Assembly: GCF_902459465.1 (NCBI RefSeq)
Contig: NC_047081.1
Span: 3,811,883 to 3,875,882 of the forward strand
From: Asterias rubens
Taxonomy: Eukaryota > Echinodermata > Asteroidea > Forcipulatida > Asteriidae
Reading direction: 5' to 3'
DNA length: 64,000 nucleotides
The notes below the pieces were generated by a model. It worked only from the letters and a program-made list of their open reading frames with translations, did no database searches and was not told where the DNA came from. Within the stretch, counting starts at the first letter, position 1; every line of letters starts with the position of its first letter. Shown here in pieces: positions 24,838 to 38,700 of the stretch. A program made the translations under genes and the position numbers.

Positions 24838-24935
24838 AACTGGGGCGCTGTACTCCTTTTTTCGAAATTTTGACATTCTCTGTGGCGACCGAGAATGTCA
24901 AAATTTCGGGGAAAAAAGAGTACAGCGCCCCAGTT
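24838..24935. repeat. Strong hairpin, ~43-bp arms and 10-base loop
   Basis: AACTGGGGCGCTGTACTCCT... pairs with ...AGAGTACAGCGCCCCAGTT with few mismatches; loop near 24881-24890. Confidence 0.8.
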
Positions 24936-25622
24936 CCTGGGTCTAGAGTTATGCTTATCTGGTCTGAACAAAAACTTAATTTGTGTTGTCTACACTGTCA
25001 CCTGGTCAAATTGACTTGTAATGAACAATAGTTTGAATTCAATAAGATTTCAGAAGAAAATTCAATCGAATTGGGAAAATCTCGGTTGCTTTCGAACTAT
25101 CCACGAAACTGTCCAAGATGGGCCCAATATAAGGCACAATACAGGATGATACTAAATGCATGATGTTTGGGGGTATTCGATGAGTATTTGTGACTGGAAG
25201 TCAAGGGCCGCGTTTTAACCGGCTAAATTGTTTCTTTGCTGCATGCACTCTTCCGACATCACTCTATTTTTGTTTTACCTGTGCAGATATTAATTTCACA
25301 GTGAACTTCAAATGGGTGTACATGTGCCGAGAGTATTTTTGTAGGTAGACTCCGCCCCCTAATGCCCTACTCTAAAAGAGGGCGCTATTGCAATGTCAAT
25401 GAATCAGACGAAATATGAACGCAATCTACGTGGTAGTCTTGGTTCCAAGACGCTCCAGATGTAATCACGAAACTTTTGATCGATATAAGCCGATATCGCT
25501 CCACTAACCACTCGCCACGAGAGGGCGATATAAATGCTAGGTGCACCACTAGACGGTCAACCTGGAGCATCTATGGATAAACTAGGCATTTTCACCGGTA
25601 CATTTGTAAACGAACCTTGAAA

Positions 25623-25669
25623 TTTATTTATAGATACGGTCTGAAGCCACAAAACCTTTTTTATTTATT
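25623..25669 (-). other. Candidate poly(A) signals of CLCA gene A
   Basis: Three AATAAA hexamers on the - strand (25664-25669, 25660-25665, 25623-25628), 370-420 bases after the stop. No closer AATAAA was seen. Confidence 0.35.
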
Positions 25670-26038
25670 ATCAAGATAGTAACATGGTCTTTAGAGTGGG
25701 ATTTACCATTGGACCACCCCAACAGACCTAATTGCCTCATAATTACAAGCGCATCCCGATGTAAAAAAAACCTGTATATTAAAAAAAATAAAAATATATA
25801 GGTCCAGTATTATGTGTAGTACGAGAAACAGCTACATTGAAGAGGTGTGCATGGGTTTTAACCGTCCGGGGGAGGGTAAGCATACCTCTTTCGTTTCTTT
25901 GCACCAAAACACAGAATCTTTCAACGTTTACAAATCTTGCAAATTTACAATGCATATACGGTAGTAAAACAAACTGTACATTATGTGGTTTGTTATTGAT
26001 TATGCAATTGATACGTAATTGAACGAAATGCCTTAATA

Positions 26039-26721
26039 TCAAAACGAGTCTTCAATGTCAGCTATTACTACGTGAGCGGAAGGCTTGAGCCTGGCTGAAG
26101 TTTTTCCTCTCAACTTCGGAATGTCCCCCCATCTGCGGTGAACGTCTCTCGCCGAGGGATTTTTTCCATATATTTTCCTACAGAAGCATCCTACGCTGAC
26201 AAAAACACCCGATCCACAAACAGCTATGAGTAGAATTTCGTACCACTCAAGAACACTCCGTTCTTCACCTTTTGGAATATGGCATGTGTCGACTGTTGGT
26301 TTACCCAGATTTATTCCCGGTTGAGTTGATGACCCTGTACTGGTTGGACAACTGGGGGTAATAGCGCCACCTGTCGTCGGTGCTGTTTTAGGCTCAGTTT
26401 GTGTTGGCGTGACTGAGATTGACATGCTCGGTTCCGGCGGTGCAGACGGCGGTATGAACGTACGAAAAGTCGCACGGGCCACATTCGAAATGACTCCGAA
26501 TCTATTCCCGCCATCAGCAGCCCTAAGGGCAAAGGTCATGCATGACGTCATTTTTAGTTGGTTCAGCGGAACACGTATGATGAATACCTCTTTGCTCATT
26601 GCAGGCTGTGGAGTAGTTAGATTTCCTTGGATGATTTCAAGATCTGTTATGGATGGTGCATCCTCGAAATTGTCGACTAGTGTCGAGACATTCTGGGCAA
26701 ACCGGATGTCGTACAAATAAG
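26039..26721 (-). CDS. CLCA gene A exon 15 (FnIII end, stalk, membrane helix, tail)
   Basis: Encodes YLYDIRFAQN ... SKEVFIIRVPLN ... ALRAADGGNRFGVISNVARA, then a Pro/Ser/Thr-rich stalk, the helix EILLIAVCGSGVFVSVGCFC and a basic tail ending DIEDSF. Stop at 26039-26041. Acceptor aacccaacag. Confidence 0.93.
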
Positions 26722-29700
26722 CTGTTGGGTTTAAAAGACAACACAATGTGTAAATTATTTGACTTCAGCCATTGTGGCAGGGGATAATACGCATTTACAG
26801 CGCCTTCTTTTTGAATCCTCGTTCGCCAGCCAAAGTCAATTACCATAATAGGGACAGCATCTTCGGGGAAGCGATTTCCATGACACCGGGCACCAATTCT
26901 TGTGACGTTTTCAAATAAGCCTTTTGCCCAGCATGTAACAAAAATGGTTTAATGTCGACACAGGACCCTTGCATCTTTTTAATGAGATTTTAATTTTGAG
27001 GGACACAAGCGTTACGTCCGGGATTCGAACCACCAGAACTTGAAATCGATGCTCTTATTCCACTCGGCCTCATCCATCAATAAAAAAACGAACGTCGCTA
27101 ATTAAGACCAATCACAACCAGAACCAACATACCACTTCCCATATCAGCGTCGTTCCCAGGTGCAGTCCACGATAAGACAATAGTTCCTTCGTCTTCTAAC
27201 TTCGTGACGTCATTCACGTGAAGATCGTGGACACGACACGGCGGCGTAACGTTACTCGGTGAAGAAGGGAAGTTGTCATAGTAACTTGTGAATCCTGATG
27301 CAAGACGCCTTAGGTTGGTCACTTTATTTCCCACAGGATATCCCTGCTGTGAGTTCGGGGGAAAGATAGGGAAGCCACCTGAAACGAAGCCAAGGTATTA
27401 AAGACAGTGGACACTGTTGGTAATTGTCAAAGACCAGTCTTTTCACTTGGTGTATCTCAACATAATCATTAAATAACAAACCTGTGAAATTTTTAGCTCA
27501 ATTGGTCGTCGAAGTTGCGAGAAAATAATGAAAGAAAAAACACCATTGTCACACGAAGTTGTGTGCGATTAGATGGTTGATTTCGAGACCTGAAATTCTA
27601 TATCTGAGGTCTTGAAATCAAATTCGTGGAAAATTACTTCTTTCTGGAAAACTATTGCACTTCAGAGGGAGCCGTTTCTCACAATGTTTTATACTATCAA
27701 CCTCTCCCCATTACTCGTTACAAAGTCAGGTTTTATGCTAATAATTATTTTGAGTAGTTACCTATAGTGTCCACTGCCTTTAAAGTCACTGGACACTCAA
27801 ATGCTTGTCAGCAAAAAAACTTTACTTGGAAACGAGCAATGGAAAGCTGTTGATAGTATAACAAAAATGTGAGAAACGACTCCCTCTGAGGAAATATACT
27901 TTTTGAGAACGAGGTAATTGCTGGAGAACTGTTGATAGTATAAAACATCGTGAGAATTGGATCCCTCTGAGGCAATTATTTTGAGAAAGAGGTAATTTCC
28001 CACTCAATGATAAAATACTTCAGGCCTGAAGTAATTAATTATGCATCCTGGAAGCACACAAATTAATTGTGCTACGAGGGTGGGTTTATCTTCTTTTATT
28101 CTCTTGCAATTTCGATGACCGATTGAGGCAAAATATTCACAAATTTGTTATTTTATGCATGTGTTGGGAGACACCAAGTGAGAATACTTGGGGTATGGCA
28201 ATTACCAAAGGTGTCACAGTGCCTGTACTGCAAAAATTGGAGTGTTAAAACTACACAATGGGTGTTGTCACGTATAAAAAAGAATCAAAACTAACATCGC
28301 ATGGTGTTAAATTAACACCAATGCAATTGTTTCGGCAGTCATAAGTGTTATTTAAACACCTTGTGGTGTACATTTTGATTATCTTTTCGGTATCTATAAA
28401 TGACAACACCCATGAAGTAAATCTCAACACTCCAGCAGTTGTTGCAGATGGGGTGTATTTTTGCATTAACATGGTGCTCTTTACAGACTCCTCACCTATC
28501 TGGGGGTATTCCGCATATTTGCTGGGTGGGAGGTTCGGTACCGCTCTGGGTTGCGATGTTCTATTCAACACAGTTGTATTTTCATTACTCATTACTGTAA
28601 TCTGTATAGTGTTGAATCCTTGAGCATCGGCCTGATTGACGTAGTACCTAGAATACACACCATCGTTCTGTATTGTGTCTGCCCCTGCAAGAGAATAGAT
28701 TTTTGTGTAGGGGAATCTTCTGGACGAACGTTCACCTTCCGAAGAAAAACCCTAACTTTGGTAGGGCCTACCTCTTTGCTTTTGAGATAAAATTGGTAAA
28801 CTCTTGTTGATGATGCCACTTGCTCTGAGGACGAACCAAGAGCAATACAAGAAGGTCGGCACAAATAATTACTAAACTAATGAGATTTCCGCCCTACCCC
28901 ATGAAGCGAATTTTTTACAAGCTACTACTATTAAATAGCGCCCTCTTTTGAAACACCCTCCTGCAGCCCTTGTTAACTTCCCATTTTGGGAACAGAACTT
29001 CCGGGAACAGATTCCCTTGACGTGTCCTCAAGCAAGGCAATTAACTATTGTTGCTTTGTCCTTCGGATGGGACGTAAAGCCATTGGTCCCGTGTCTTGCG
29101 TGATGCACTGGTACACATTGTATACCCTTTGGTGCTACATAAATCGTTCCTATAATTACAACGACTTCAAAACCTGTCTTAAAAAGATTTTACCTGTGTT
29201 CATGGGCCTTGAGGAAGAGCCTATTTATGGAAACGTACACTTTATAAGACCAGCAGCCAATTTCACGAAACGCTAGGATTAAGAGTCCTATCTCGAGTTA
29301 GGACGGGTAACCCGTCTTAACTTAGGACGGGCACATTGTGTCCTAACGTATAAGGATACGGAACTTAACTCGTCCTAAGTCCTAGGATTAATCCTAAGTT
29401 AGGATGAGTTTGGTGAAATCGACGGCAGGCTGTTTTTATTGCTACATTTTAATTTTACCTGCCCCGTTATCAAACAACGGAAGGTCAATCTGTGGATACC
29501 CCCCTGGCCGGTATATGGAAGCCATGACCCTAGCCCCAATGACTGGACGTAAGCCCTGTCGGATCGCGGTGTATATGCGAAGTTGCTCTCCCGAACTCGC
29601 GTCGATCTCGTAGCTACTCAACATTGGTGTGACGATGACCGGTTCTACGTCATCAGATCTTGCGTATGACGTCACTAAACACGTGATAGACACCCTGGCA

Positions 29701-32700
29701 GGTGCTAGATTACGCATGCGCAGCTCCCATTCACCAACCTATTTTGGTAATTTGGTAATTGAGAAGGTTATTAATAAGTGCAATTAGAAGGCAACATAAA
29801 ACCAACATTCAAATATGTGGACGACTGGAAATGATTTTTGATGGTCACTTGCATTCATGAATGAAGCTTCTTTTTTTCAAGAGAGTAGACAATATTGGTA
29901 ATTGTCAAAGGCCATGCTTTTCACTTGGTGTATCTCAACATATGCATAAAATTTCAAACCTGTGAAAATTTGAGCGCGCGTGGAAAACTACTTCTTTCTC
30001 GTAAACTACGTTACTTCAGAGGGAACCGTTTCCAAGAATGTTTTATACTATCAACCTCTCCCCATTATTCGTTACCAAGTTTGGTTTTATGCTAATAATT
30101 ATTTTTAGTAATTGCCGAGTGTCCACTGCCTTTACATAAAAATATCTTTAAACAAGTTTTTTTGGAAACCCAAAACAAGAGTTTTCTGCAAAATGGCCCC
30201 AAAACACTTTTCTCTGAATTTTGAAAATAAGCCCCTTACTTACTTCAGCGGTGTTCTGCACACTAATAATGACTAACTTAAACTCTGTCATGAATTGATA
30301 ACCAGGGTATGTGCTGTTGCTGATGGTCTCGCCGCTCGGTGATGTCAAATTCACTTCAATATCTGATAAAGTAAATAAGACAACTCAAATAATGAGTTAA
30401 AGGCCCTGGACACTATTTGTTATTATTCAAAATAATTGTAGGCATAAACAAAATACTTGGTAGGTCTAATTAGCAATTGAGAGTTGTTGATTGTACAACA
30501 CTGTGAGAAACGACTCCCTCTGGAGTAACTTAGTTTTTGAGAAATAGGTAATATCCCACTCAAATAATTGAATCTAACTTAAGACTTGAGGCTTGAAACC
30601 TTTTTAGGCCTCTGAAAGTTCATAAGGTTGTGCAACAATGGAGTTGTTTTCGTTCATTGGTCTCTTGTAACTTCGATCAAAATTTTCACAGCTTTGTTAT
30701 TTTATGCGTTATGTTGGGAACACCCAGTGAGAACACTGGTCTTTGACAGTTGCCAAAGGTGGCCAGTGTCTTTAAATACCGCACCTATAGTATTTCGGTC
30801 TATCCATGTCAGTACAATCTCCGTTTTCCTCCCGATCGACTCGTCTAAGATAAAACTAGAAGACCATTCCATGTTTGCATTTAGCGTCTTCGTAAAACTG
30901 GACACCTGCATTGTAAAAAGGTGAAGTTGTTTAGTACGGTTCCTCGTTGAACGAACCTTCACGTAAAATTTAGTAAACAATATTTATAAGGATGAGTAAA
31001 AAGGGAGTAGCGGAGGCATTCATTAACACTGATACTGGTCTGAACTGTCCTGGGCCGATTTCACCTTCACCTCAATATTTAAAATGGTCAGTAACACCAT
31101 TGTGATTTGATTGATTGAATGCTTTTTTCCCCGGATAACACAATGTCAACAAATACATACACAACAACGGTAGAAAAGACAATGAAATAAGATTAACCAA
31201 AAAAGAACACAAGACAAAAATACTGCACAAATATTATCCAAGGATTACCACAAAAAACACAACATCTTTAGGTTTTTTCCCGTTGGGTTCTTAAAAAAAC
31301 CCGGAAAAAACACTAACAAGAAAAGGAATCATCAAACACAGACAAACACAGACAAGAGCAAAAGGAAGAAACATGGAAAACAAAGCAAGAAAACGATTGA
31401 GTTACAGATGAGATCAATCTTAGCTCTTTGTAAAATCGACCCCTGACTTCTTATTGCCACTTTAACTTAGAATGAAAGGTTACCATGGTTCGTCTGTGCC
31501 TGTCACTGTCTGCCTGCCCTCTGATCATTGCATCTGCGAAGGCGTGGTACAAGACTGGGAGTAAACTCATCTCTCTCGCCTGAATGTTATAGGATCGCCC
31601 ACCTGGAAAACAATATAACTCCATCTTTAAATCTATAATCGCCCCATTTTCACCGACTGAGACAAAGTAAATTTCTCCTGACGGATTTTGACAGAAGATA
31701 GAAACTCAAGAGTCTTATAAAAAGACACGTATTCAGCGGTTGTGTCCCTAAAGCAAGACACTTCCATGACGCTTTGTCCTTCGGAAGGGACGTAAAGCCG
31801 TTTTAACGCGTTGGCACCGTGTGTTGTGTAATGCACGTAAAAAACCTTAGGTTAGTGCACTTGTTAAAAAGAGAGGAGGTTTGCCCAGTGTTCATGGTCT
31901 GATTGGCAGCATAGTGCGCCACAGCACCGTGTAAACCATTACATGGTGCTTTGTAAAAGAGTAGGTCTCATAATTCAAACGTAGTTCCACATACCTTGCA
32001 GATAAACACCGATTGTTCAAGTGCATGTGTTTTTACCAAGGAACTTTTGAAACACAGTAAAGAATTGTGGCAGTACCTGTTTTTGTTGCAATAGCAGGAA
32101 AGGTTTTGGGGTTTGGCGTACACGCTACGGTGTCAACTCTCACGCTGTTGCTAACGATGAGTTGGAGGGCTTGCTGGGTAACAACCGAACCCGCATCAGA
32201 TCCATCCGCGAACATTAATATCACTCCGCCTGCCGGTGAGTCGCTCTCATTTAATGACAAAACCTTTGAAAGGAATAAAAGTTAATCAAATTGGATTTTG
32301 TTTAACAACCTGTGTATCTATAATTTGAGGGGCTTATCATCCATACTCGCAGCTGAAAGCTGAATTGCGACGGACGTGGCTACAACGTGTTCGAGAAGTA
32401 GGCATGCAAGGGCGCCTTTGGCTGCCAGCCACATCAACCCATATGACCGCGGAGCACAGCCACGATCGAAAGTTTTGATTGAGACAGAAAGATCCGACAC
32501 AGAAAGCAGAAAGACAAAATACAGCGAATGCAAACTATTGTGCGGCCGTAGATGAACACAAATTGTTCGACTATTTGTGGTCACAGTAAGGGCAACTTAT
32601 TCACCCAATCTCAGGGCTTTAACATAATTAATGTTGGTGCACATTTGACGTGTTGTCGGCCGTTTCACACCAAAAAGCTTTAGCAAGGGTCCCTTGCTTT

Positions 32701-35700
32701 ACTTCAGTATGGTTGTAAAATTTTACAAAAGTGACCCAAAATCGTGTGCTTAATCTTCAAGTTTTCAACCACTCAGTACTAACTACATGTGTGGGTATTT
32801 CTTGCTTGTGGTTTTAAAGCCAGTGGACACTATTGGTAAGTGTCAAAGACCAGTCTTCTTACTTGCTGTATCTCAACATATGCATAAAATAACAAACCTG
32901 TGAAAATTTGAGCTCGATTGGTCGTCGGAGTTGCGAGATAACTATGAAAGAAAAAAATCACTCTTGTCACACGAAGTTGTGTGCTTTCAGATGCTTGATT
33001 TCGATACCTCAAATTCTTAACTTGAGGTCTCGAAATCAAATTCGTAGAAAATTACTTCTTTCGAAAACTACTCCACTTCAGAGGGAGCTGTTTCTCACAA
33101 TGTTTTAGACTAGCAACCTCTCCCCATTACTCGTTACAAAGTAAGGTTTTCTGCTAATAATTATTTTGAGTAATTACCAATAGTGTCCACTGCCTTTAAC
33201 AGAAACTTAAAAATACAATTTTATTTCCAAATACAGATTTGAGGTATTTGCTTGCCTGTAGTGAAGACAGAAGCCCTAGTCCGTAATGAGAGCCTGATAT
33301 GTCGGAAACTTCCGGTAGAGATGATAACAAGATGTCTCTGTCCTCTTGGGATTGTATCTGAACGAGCCAGCTGCAGACATGCGCAGCCTGGTTAAAGTGG
33401 ACGATCCCCACGTGACTGCCATTCTCGGCTACTGATTGGATGAAATGTGCGGCTGCGCTGAGCAGTCTTTCGAAGCGATTGTCATACTGTAACATACAAT
33501 GTCATTCCAATCTGATTAAACAGAAAATCAATTACAAAGCAATGATTGTGTATCAAAGGATGTCAACCACAGGGCAAAAATGTTAGTGAGACTCCCTCCA
33601 CTGGAAATCGTTCTCAAAATATTGACCGTGCTTGCACAGAATGATGCCGTTGTGGCAGATTCTGCCCCCATATGGCGAACTGTATACAAACTTCTTCTGG
33701 TAGCGCCCTCTGTTGAATCTTCTCCTCCAGCCCGTGTTAATTTCCCAGATGTGGGACCGAATCTCCTTTAGACAGATTCCTCTGGGACACCGTATCTCAG
33801 TTTGAAGGATTCAGATATCGGCTATGGCTTGATAGCTTAAAAGTTTCCTTTCTTCAACGTTATCGATGCAGCCAATGGACGTAGCCGTAGCCAAAGACAT
33901 TTGATTGTGATGACGCCTAACAAAAGGCAGGCATTCGAAACTATGGCTTGGGCTCGAGTCCTGTCAGTTTATTGCCAAAATGTGGGGTTTCTTTGGGGAT
34001 TCAGTCTTGAGCAAATTCGGGTTTGCACCATGGCTAACTGAAGGTCGACTATTTTGACTCGAGCCCGGGCTCTTCGACCATCGGTTGTCTATTGGACAAT
34101 GGTTTTTATCTGTGGTCCCGATAGCCTGACCCATGCTATCGTGTGTAAAGAGAAGAAGGGAACCAGTGAAACTATGGCCACAAGTCCAAGCCGTGGCATC
34201 AAAAGCGGGCATAGAAGATTACCTAATATGGCTGCTGCCACCTAGCGTTCCAAAACTGCCATTTAGCTTTGTATTAACGGGATTTCGCACACCGTTGTAC
34301 CACTTACCCTCATAGAGCGTGACGTGTCAATGAGGAGTACCAGCCGTCTCGCACGTCCCTGGGTTATATGGAAATCGGGCACCAGCTCAGCCGTTTCTAC
34401 GTCACGGGGTGGATTCAACCCATCTGTGATGGATGCAGTCACACAAAAACAAAACAAAGATTAATTTGTAGGCTGATGAATAAGAACTAGGCTACTGTTA
34501 TTAAAGACACTATTGGTAATTATTCAAAATAATGGTTAGCATAAAAACTTACTTGGTAACGAGCAATGGGGAGCTGTTGATAATAAAACAAATTGTGAGA
34601 AACGGCTCCCTACGGTTTTAAGATTGATTTCTCGCTTAAATATTTAAAGACTTCAGGCCTGAAACCTTTTATTAGGCATCTAAAAGCACACAGATTTGTA
34701 TAACATGTGTGTTTTTCTTTTTTGATTATTTTGTTGCATTTTTGATGATCAATTGAGCCAATATTTTTAAAAGATTTTTTATTTTATGAGATACACCAAG
34801 TGAGAAGACTGGTCTTTGACAATTACCAAAGGTGTTTAGCGCATTTATTTTCTTTTATAGAAGACCTTGCAAATAAATTGAAGTCGAACCTTTAAAGTCC
34901 CGGTGGTGTTGCATGATTTGCCAGCAACTTAGACTTGCACACAGTCGGTTGTGCGTAGATGGAGATTCCCTGTCGTGTAGATTTTCAGAATAAGAGTCGT
35001 TTGCGTCACAAAAGTTAACAATCTGCTGAGATAAATAATGGTGAGCACTCATTGGTTTATGCAAGCGCCTCATCAAGTTCTAGATGTATTTTTATGTCTA
35101 AATTACACCGAAAAACACACAATGAAACAAACACAACTCCACACAAACACACTACTACTAGGAAAGGTTTGTATATTAATGTTGGTTTTTTTACCCATAC
35201 ACCGATGTATGTTAGCACTATTACCCGAGTCATGTGAAAATATATCACAGGCATGTTGCTCGGGTGGGATTCGAACCCACGACCCCTTGCAATTCTAGAG
35301 CAGTGTCTTGCAAACTAGACTACCGAGGTTGCCCGGTAGCTAGAGGCGGTTCGAATCCTATGTTTTGGCAGCGGGTACCGTAACGATGTAGGGAAAGGTT
35401 TGGTCAAACTGAACAAAATACAAAATGCAAAACAGGAATGATCTCTGATTGTTAAAAAAAATAAAAAATAAAAATCCGTAAAGCTTTACATCTATTACTT
35501 CACCATTGGACCTTTTTCAATTTTAGCACAGAAAAGTTAAATATCAAATCTGACCTTATCATAAAATTGGCGTGAATACATAATTGACCCCGTAGAATTG
35601 GTCATCGCGCTGTTATCCACTGTGACATGCGCACACCCTTCCTCGTAGCCGACCGTATCGTTTCCTGCGCATGCCCAGTATTTGCCGGTGTCGGGGTCAA

Positions 35701-38700
35701 ACTTGAGAGCCTTCGACGAAAAACTAGACGAGCAACTAAAATAGAAAGTTGCAAAAATCAATCAGTTATTAATTAGTAAGTGTCACGTCATCATGGTAAA
35801 CAAGAAATTAAACAATTAAGTAACGAAAACTACATAAACAAAGCATCAACAATTGGAATCTTTTGACTCGAAAGAGGGCGTTCCCCTCACCATTAATGAG
35901 TCTGTTGTGCTCAGCGTTTAAGAACAACATAGAGACCGCAGAGCTCTGAGGTACAATGAGTGAGACGCCCTCTGTAGTCTGAAAAGTCTTTCCCCCAGGT
36001 TACTAGCCTGAACATCCGACGTCACACTTCGAGGATCGTAACTTAGGCCAACGCAAGAGATCTGCTTTGAGCCTACGCCAATCCCCGTCCTTAATCAAAT
36101 TTGACCTACCATTTCGCATGGAGATTCGCAAGCAAGTCCTACGTACATATAAAACAACACTATGTACATGCAAGTACACGTACATAAAACACGTGCATGC
36201 TCGCCACTTGCTGATGACAGAACTTAACCTTTCCGTGTTTGTGTTTTAATTTGTCCGAGGTGACGTTTGTGCAGCTGCAAAGCTTCAGTCACTGCACGTT
36301 TATCCAATGAAATCATTGTATCCAATGGGTCTGTAAAACCAATATTTGTCTTTATCTTGCGGACAAAGTCAGGGGACCAGTCTACACACCCTTCACGAGC
36401 AAAATCACAAAAAGTAATTTACCTGATTCCATGAAATGTGTTTGTTATACTTGAGAAATAAAACTCCTCTTGGTTGGTGTTTGGTTCAGTGTTCACACTG
36501 GGATGTTCATCAAAGAGACCCCAGCGATAGTGTCCCCACTCATGAACAAGCAGTCGACCTATGGGTATTTATACAATCAAAATACTGAATAACTTCACCG
36601 TAAAGTAACATCGTCAACATATTCCACCACCCACAGCATCCAGGTGATGAGTAATTCACTTACACAAGAAACAAAATGGGTCCCAGCATTGTACCTTGGG
36701 GTACACCACATGAAATGTCCTAAGTGCTGAAGTGGTGGAAACCACACCATCAAGTTCAGTGTTCTTTGTTCTTCTACGTAAGTATTGTTTGGGTGTTCTT
36801 TTCAGCGCTCTGTAAGTGCCGTTCAAATGGTTAATCCTCGGGAAGCACTGTACTACAGTTGTCTCAGCAAAGTGCATAACTATTTTTTTTTAATACAAAA
36901 TTTAGCCCCATCTTTTTAGATAGTCCCATTTAATTGATTTTCATATAAGTTCGAAAATTACCAAAAATAGGACAAGTTGTTTAATTTTAAGTTTTGCTGA
37001 AAAATAAAGAAGATGATATTTCATACAAATACATCGTCTTCGGTCTAGTTGTTTCACACCGTTTCCTCGCCTCAATGAGTTTAGTATGAAGATAAAAACA
37101 ATGGGAACAAAGTAACCTCCAAACTCTTTAAAATGTGTTCCTAAATTTGGAAACATTTTACGCAAGAGAGTGGATATAATAATGTGGCAAAATGAGAAAC
37201 ACATTACGTGGGATCTGAGTTAATGTATGGTGAGGTATAAACACAATTATTTGGTTTGCAGTAAACATCTTGTGTGTACAAATATCTACTTGCAGATTAT
37301 GATATTTTGAGAAGTCTCCCAAATTCCATAAAACCTACTTCGCGGTAGTAGAAAGAAAAACAAGACAAGTTGTCAAAATATCTAGGACAAGTCGTTAAAT
37401 CGGCCCCACGCGCTGAGACAGTGCTCTCGCAAGATCACTGCTCTCGCGCGAACTGATGGCTCCCCGATTTCGACTCCTCATTAACAACTTGTACAAGCTG
37501 ACAGCAGTTTGTGCACAGCCTATGGGCACTTCAGCCGAAATCGTACGGACGCATCTGATTGGTCGATGTCGATAATTCTATGAATATTCAACATGTATAA
37601 GCTATTAAACAGTACACCCTGTATTGGATGGGTTCGGGAAGTCAAATAATGAATTTTGGGACTGGTAGTAATACAAAACTATATTATGTTGCAACTTGTC
37701 CAGCTTTCATAATTAAAACACATTTTGATTGGTAATTTGACATAACGTACTGTCCAGGGACTTATATAGCAAGTTTAATTTATACACAGTCCGAGCAGTA
37801 CACATCGGGTTAAAGGACTGCATTGGACCATTACCATTGACCGTGGGCATTATTTATTTGCATAAGGCAACTCACGGATATTAAACAGATATGTAGTAAT
37901 GCATTTGAAGATGACTTTGTAAGTTAGGCCCTAATCAACTAATAAAGCAGTTAATCAAAATAAAAAAGATTCACAGGTGCCCTCCGGTTCAAGCTTTACA
38001 GTATTAGAAACTATCACTACCCTCTTATAAAAATGGAGTGGTCTGCACGATTGTCTCCGCGGCAACCGTAATGTAAACCGCGTTCGTACTTGAATACGTA
38101 CCGCTGTCAGCTTGTACAAGTCGTTAATGAGGAGTCGAAGTCGGGGAGCCATCAGTTCGCGCGAGAGCAGTGATCTCGCGAGAGCACTATCTCAGCGCGT
38201 GGGGCCGATTTAACGACTTGTCCACAAGTCTAACGGTGTTACCGCAAACCACATATGTATCAATAAGAAAAATGTTTTACAAGCAACTATGACCTCGATA
38301 AAAACATCAGCATTCTTACCCAATGGCCCATAAAATTCCTCGACTTGAGGGTCCATAACAAACTCCACCCCAATCCGGGTACCAACCCCTTGCTCCCCGC
38401 ACCCCTGGTACTGACTGGTGTAGGGATCTGGTGCCCAGTGACGATTGGGTGACGCAATGATGACGTCATGTTCATAAAAGTCAGGTACCCTGTAATGGGA
38501 ACGTCGTGTCCACGTTTCAGGGACGATGATTGTTATATTTCGAAAGAACGCTCGACGTCTGGTAGCGTTGTAGATGTATGCAGAGGCTACAGTGAAGATT
38601 GTCTGAGGAGAAAACAATTTGAAAAAGGGAAATGTTACTGGATTGTTAGTCGCAGAGAGTCTTTACACTATTGTGCAATCAACCATGCATATGAAATAAC

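Noticed and set aside
28225..28495. Coding extension of CLCA A exon 13
   Set aside because: The frame stays open past the donor, but family length, the gene B exon of identical 189 nt and a good GTGAGG donor end the exon at 28496.
32318..32584. 88-codon - strand frame
   Set aside because: It sits in CLCA A intron 7 (the intron between exons 7 and 8), without family similarity or splice sites; perhaps an unclassified repeat.
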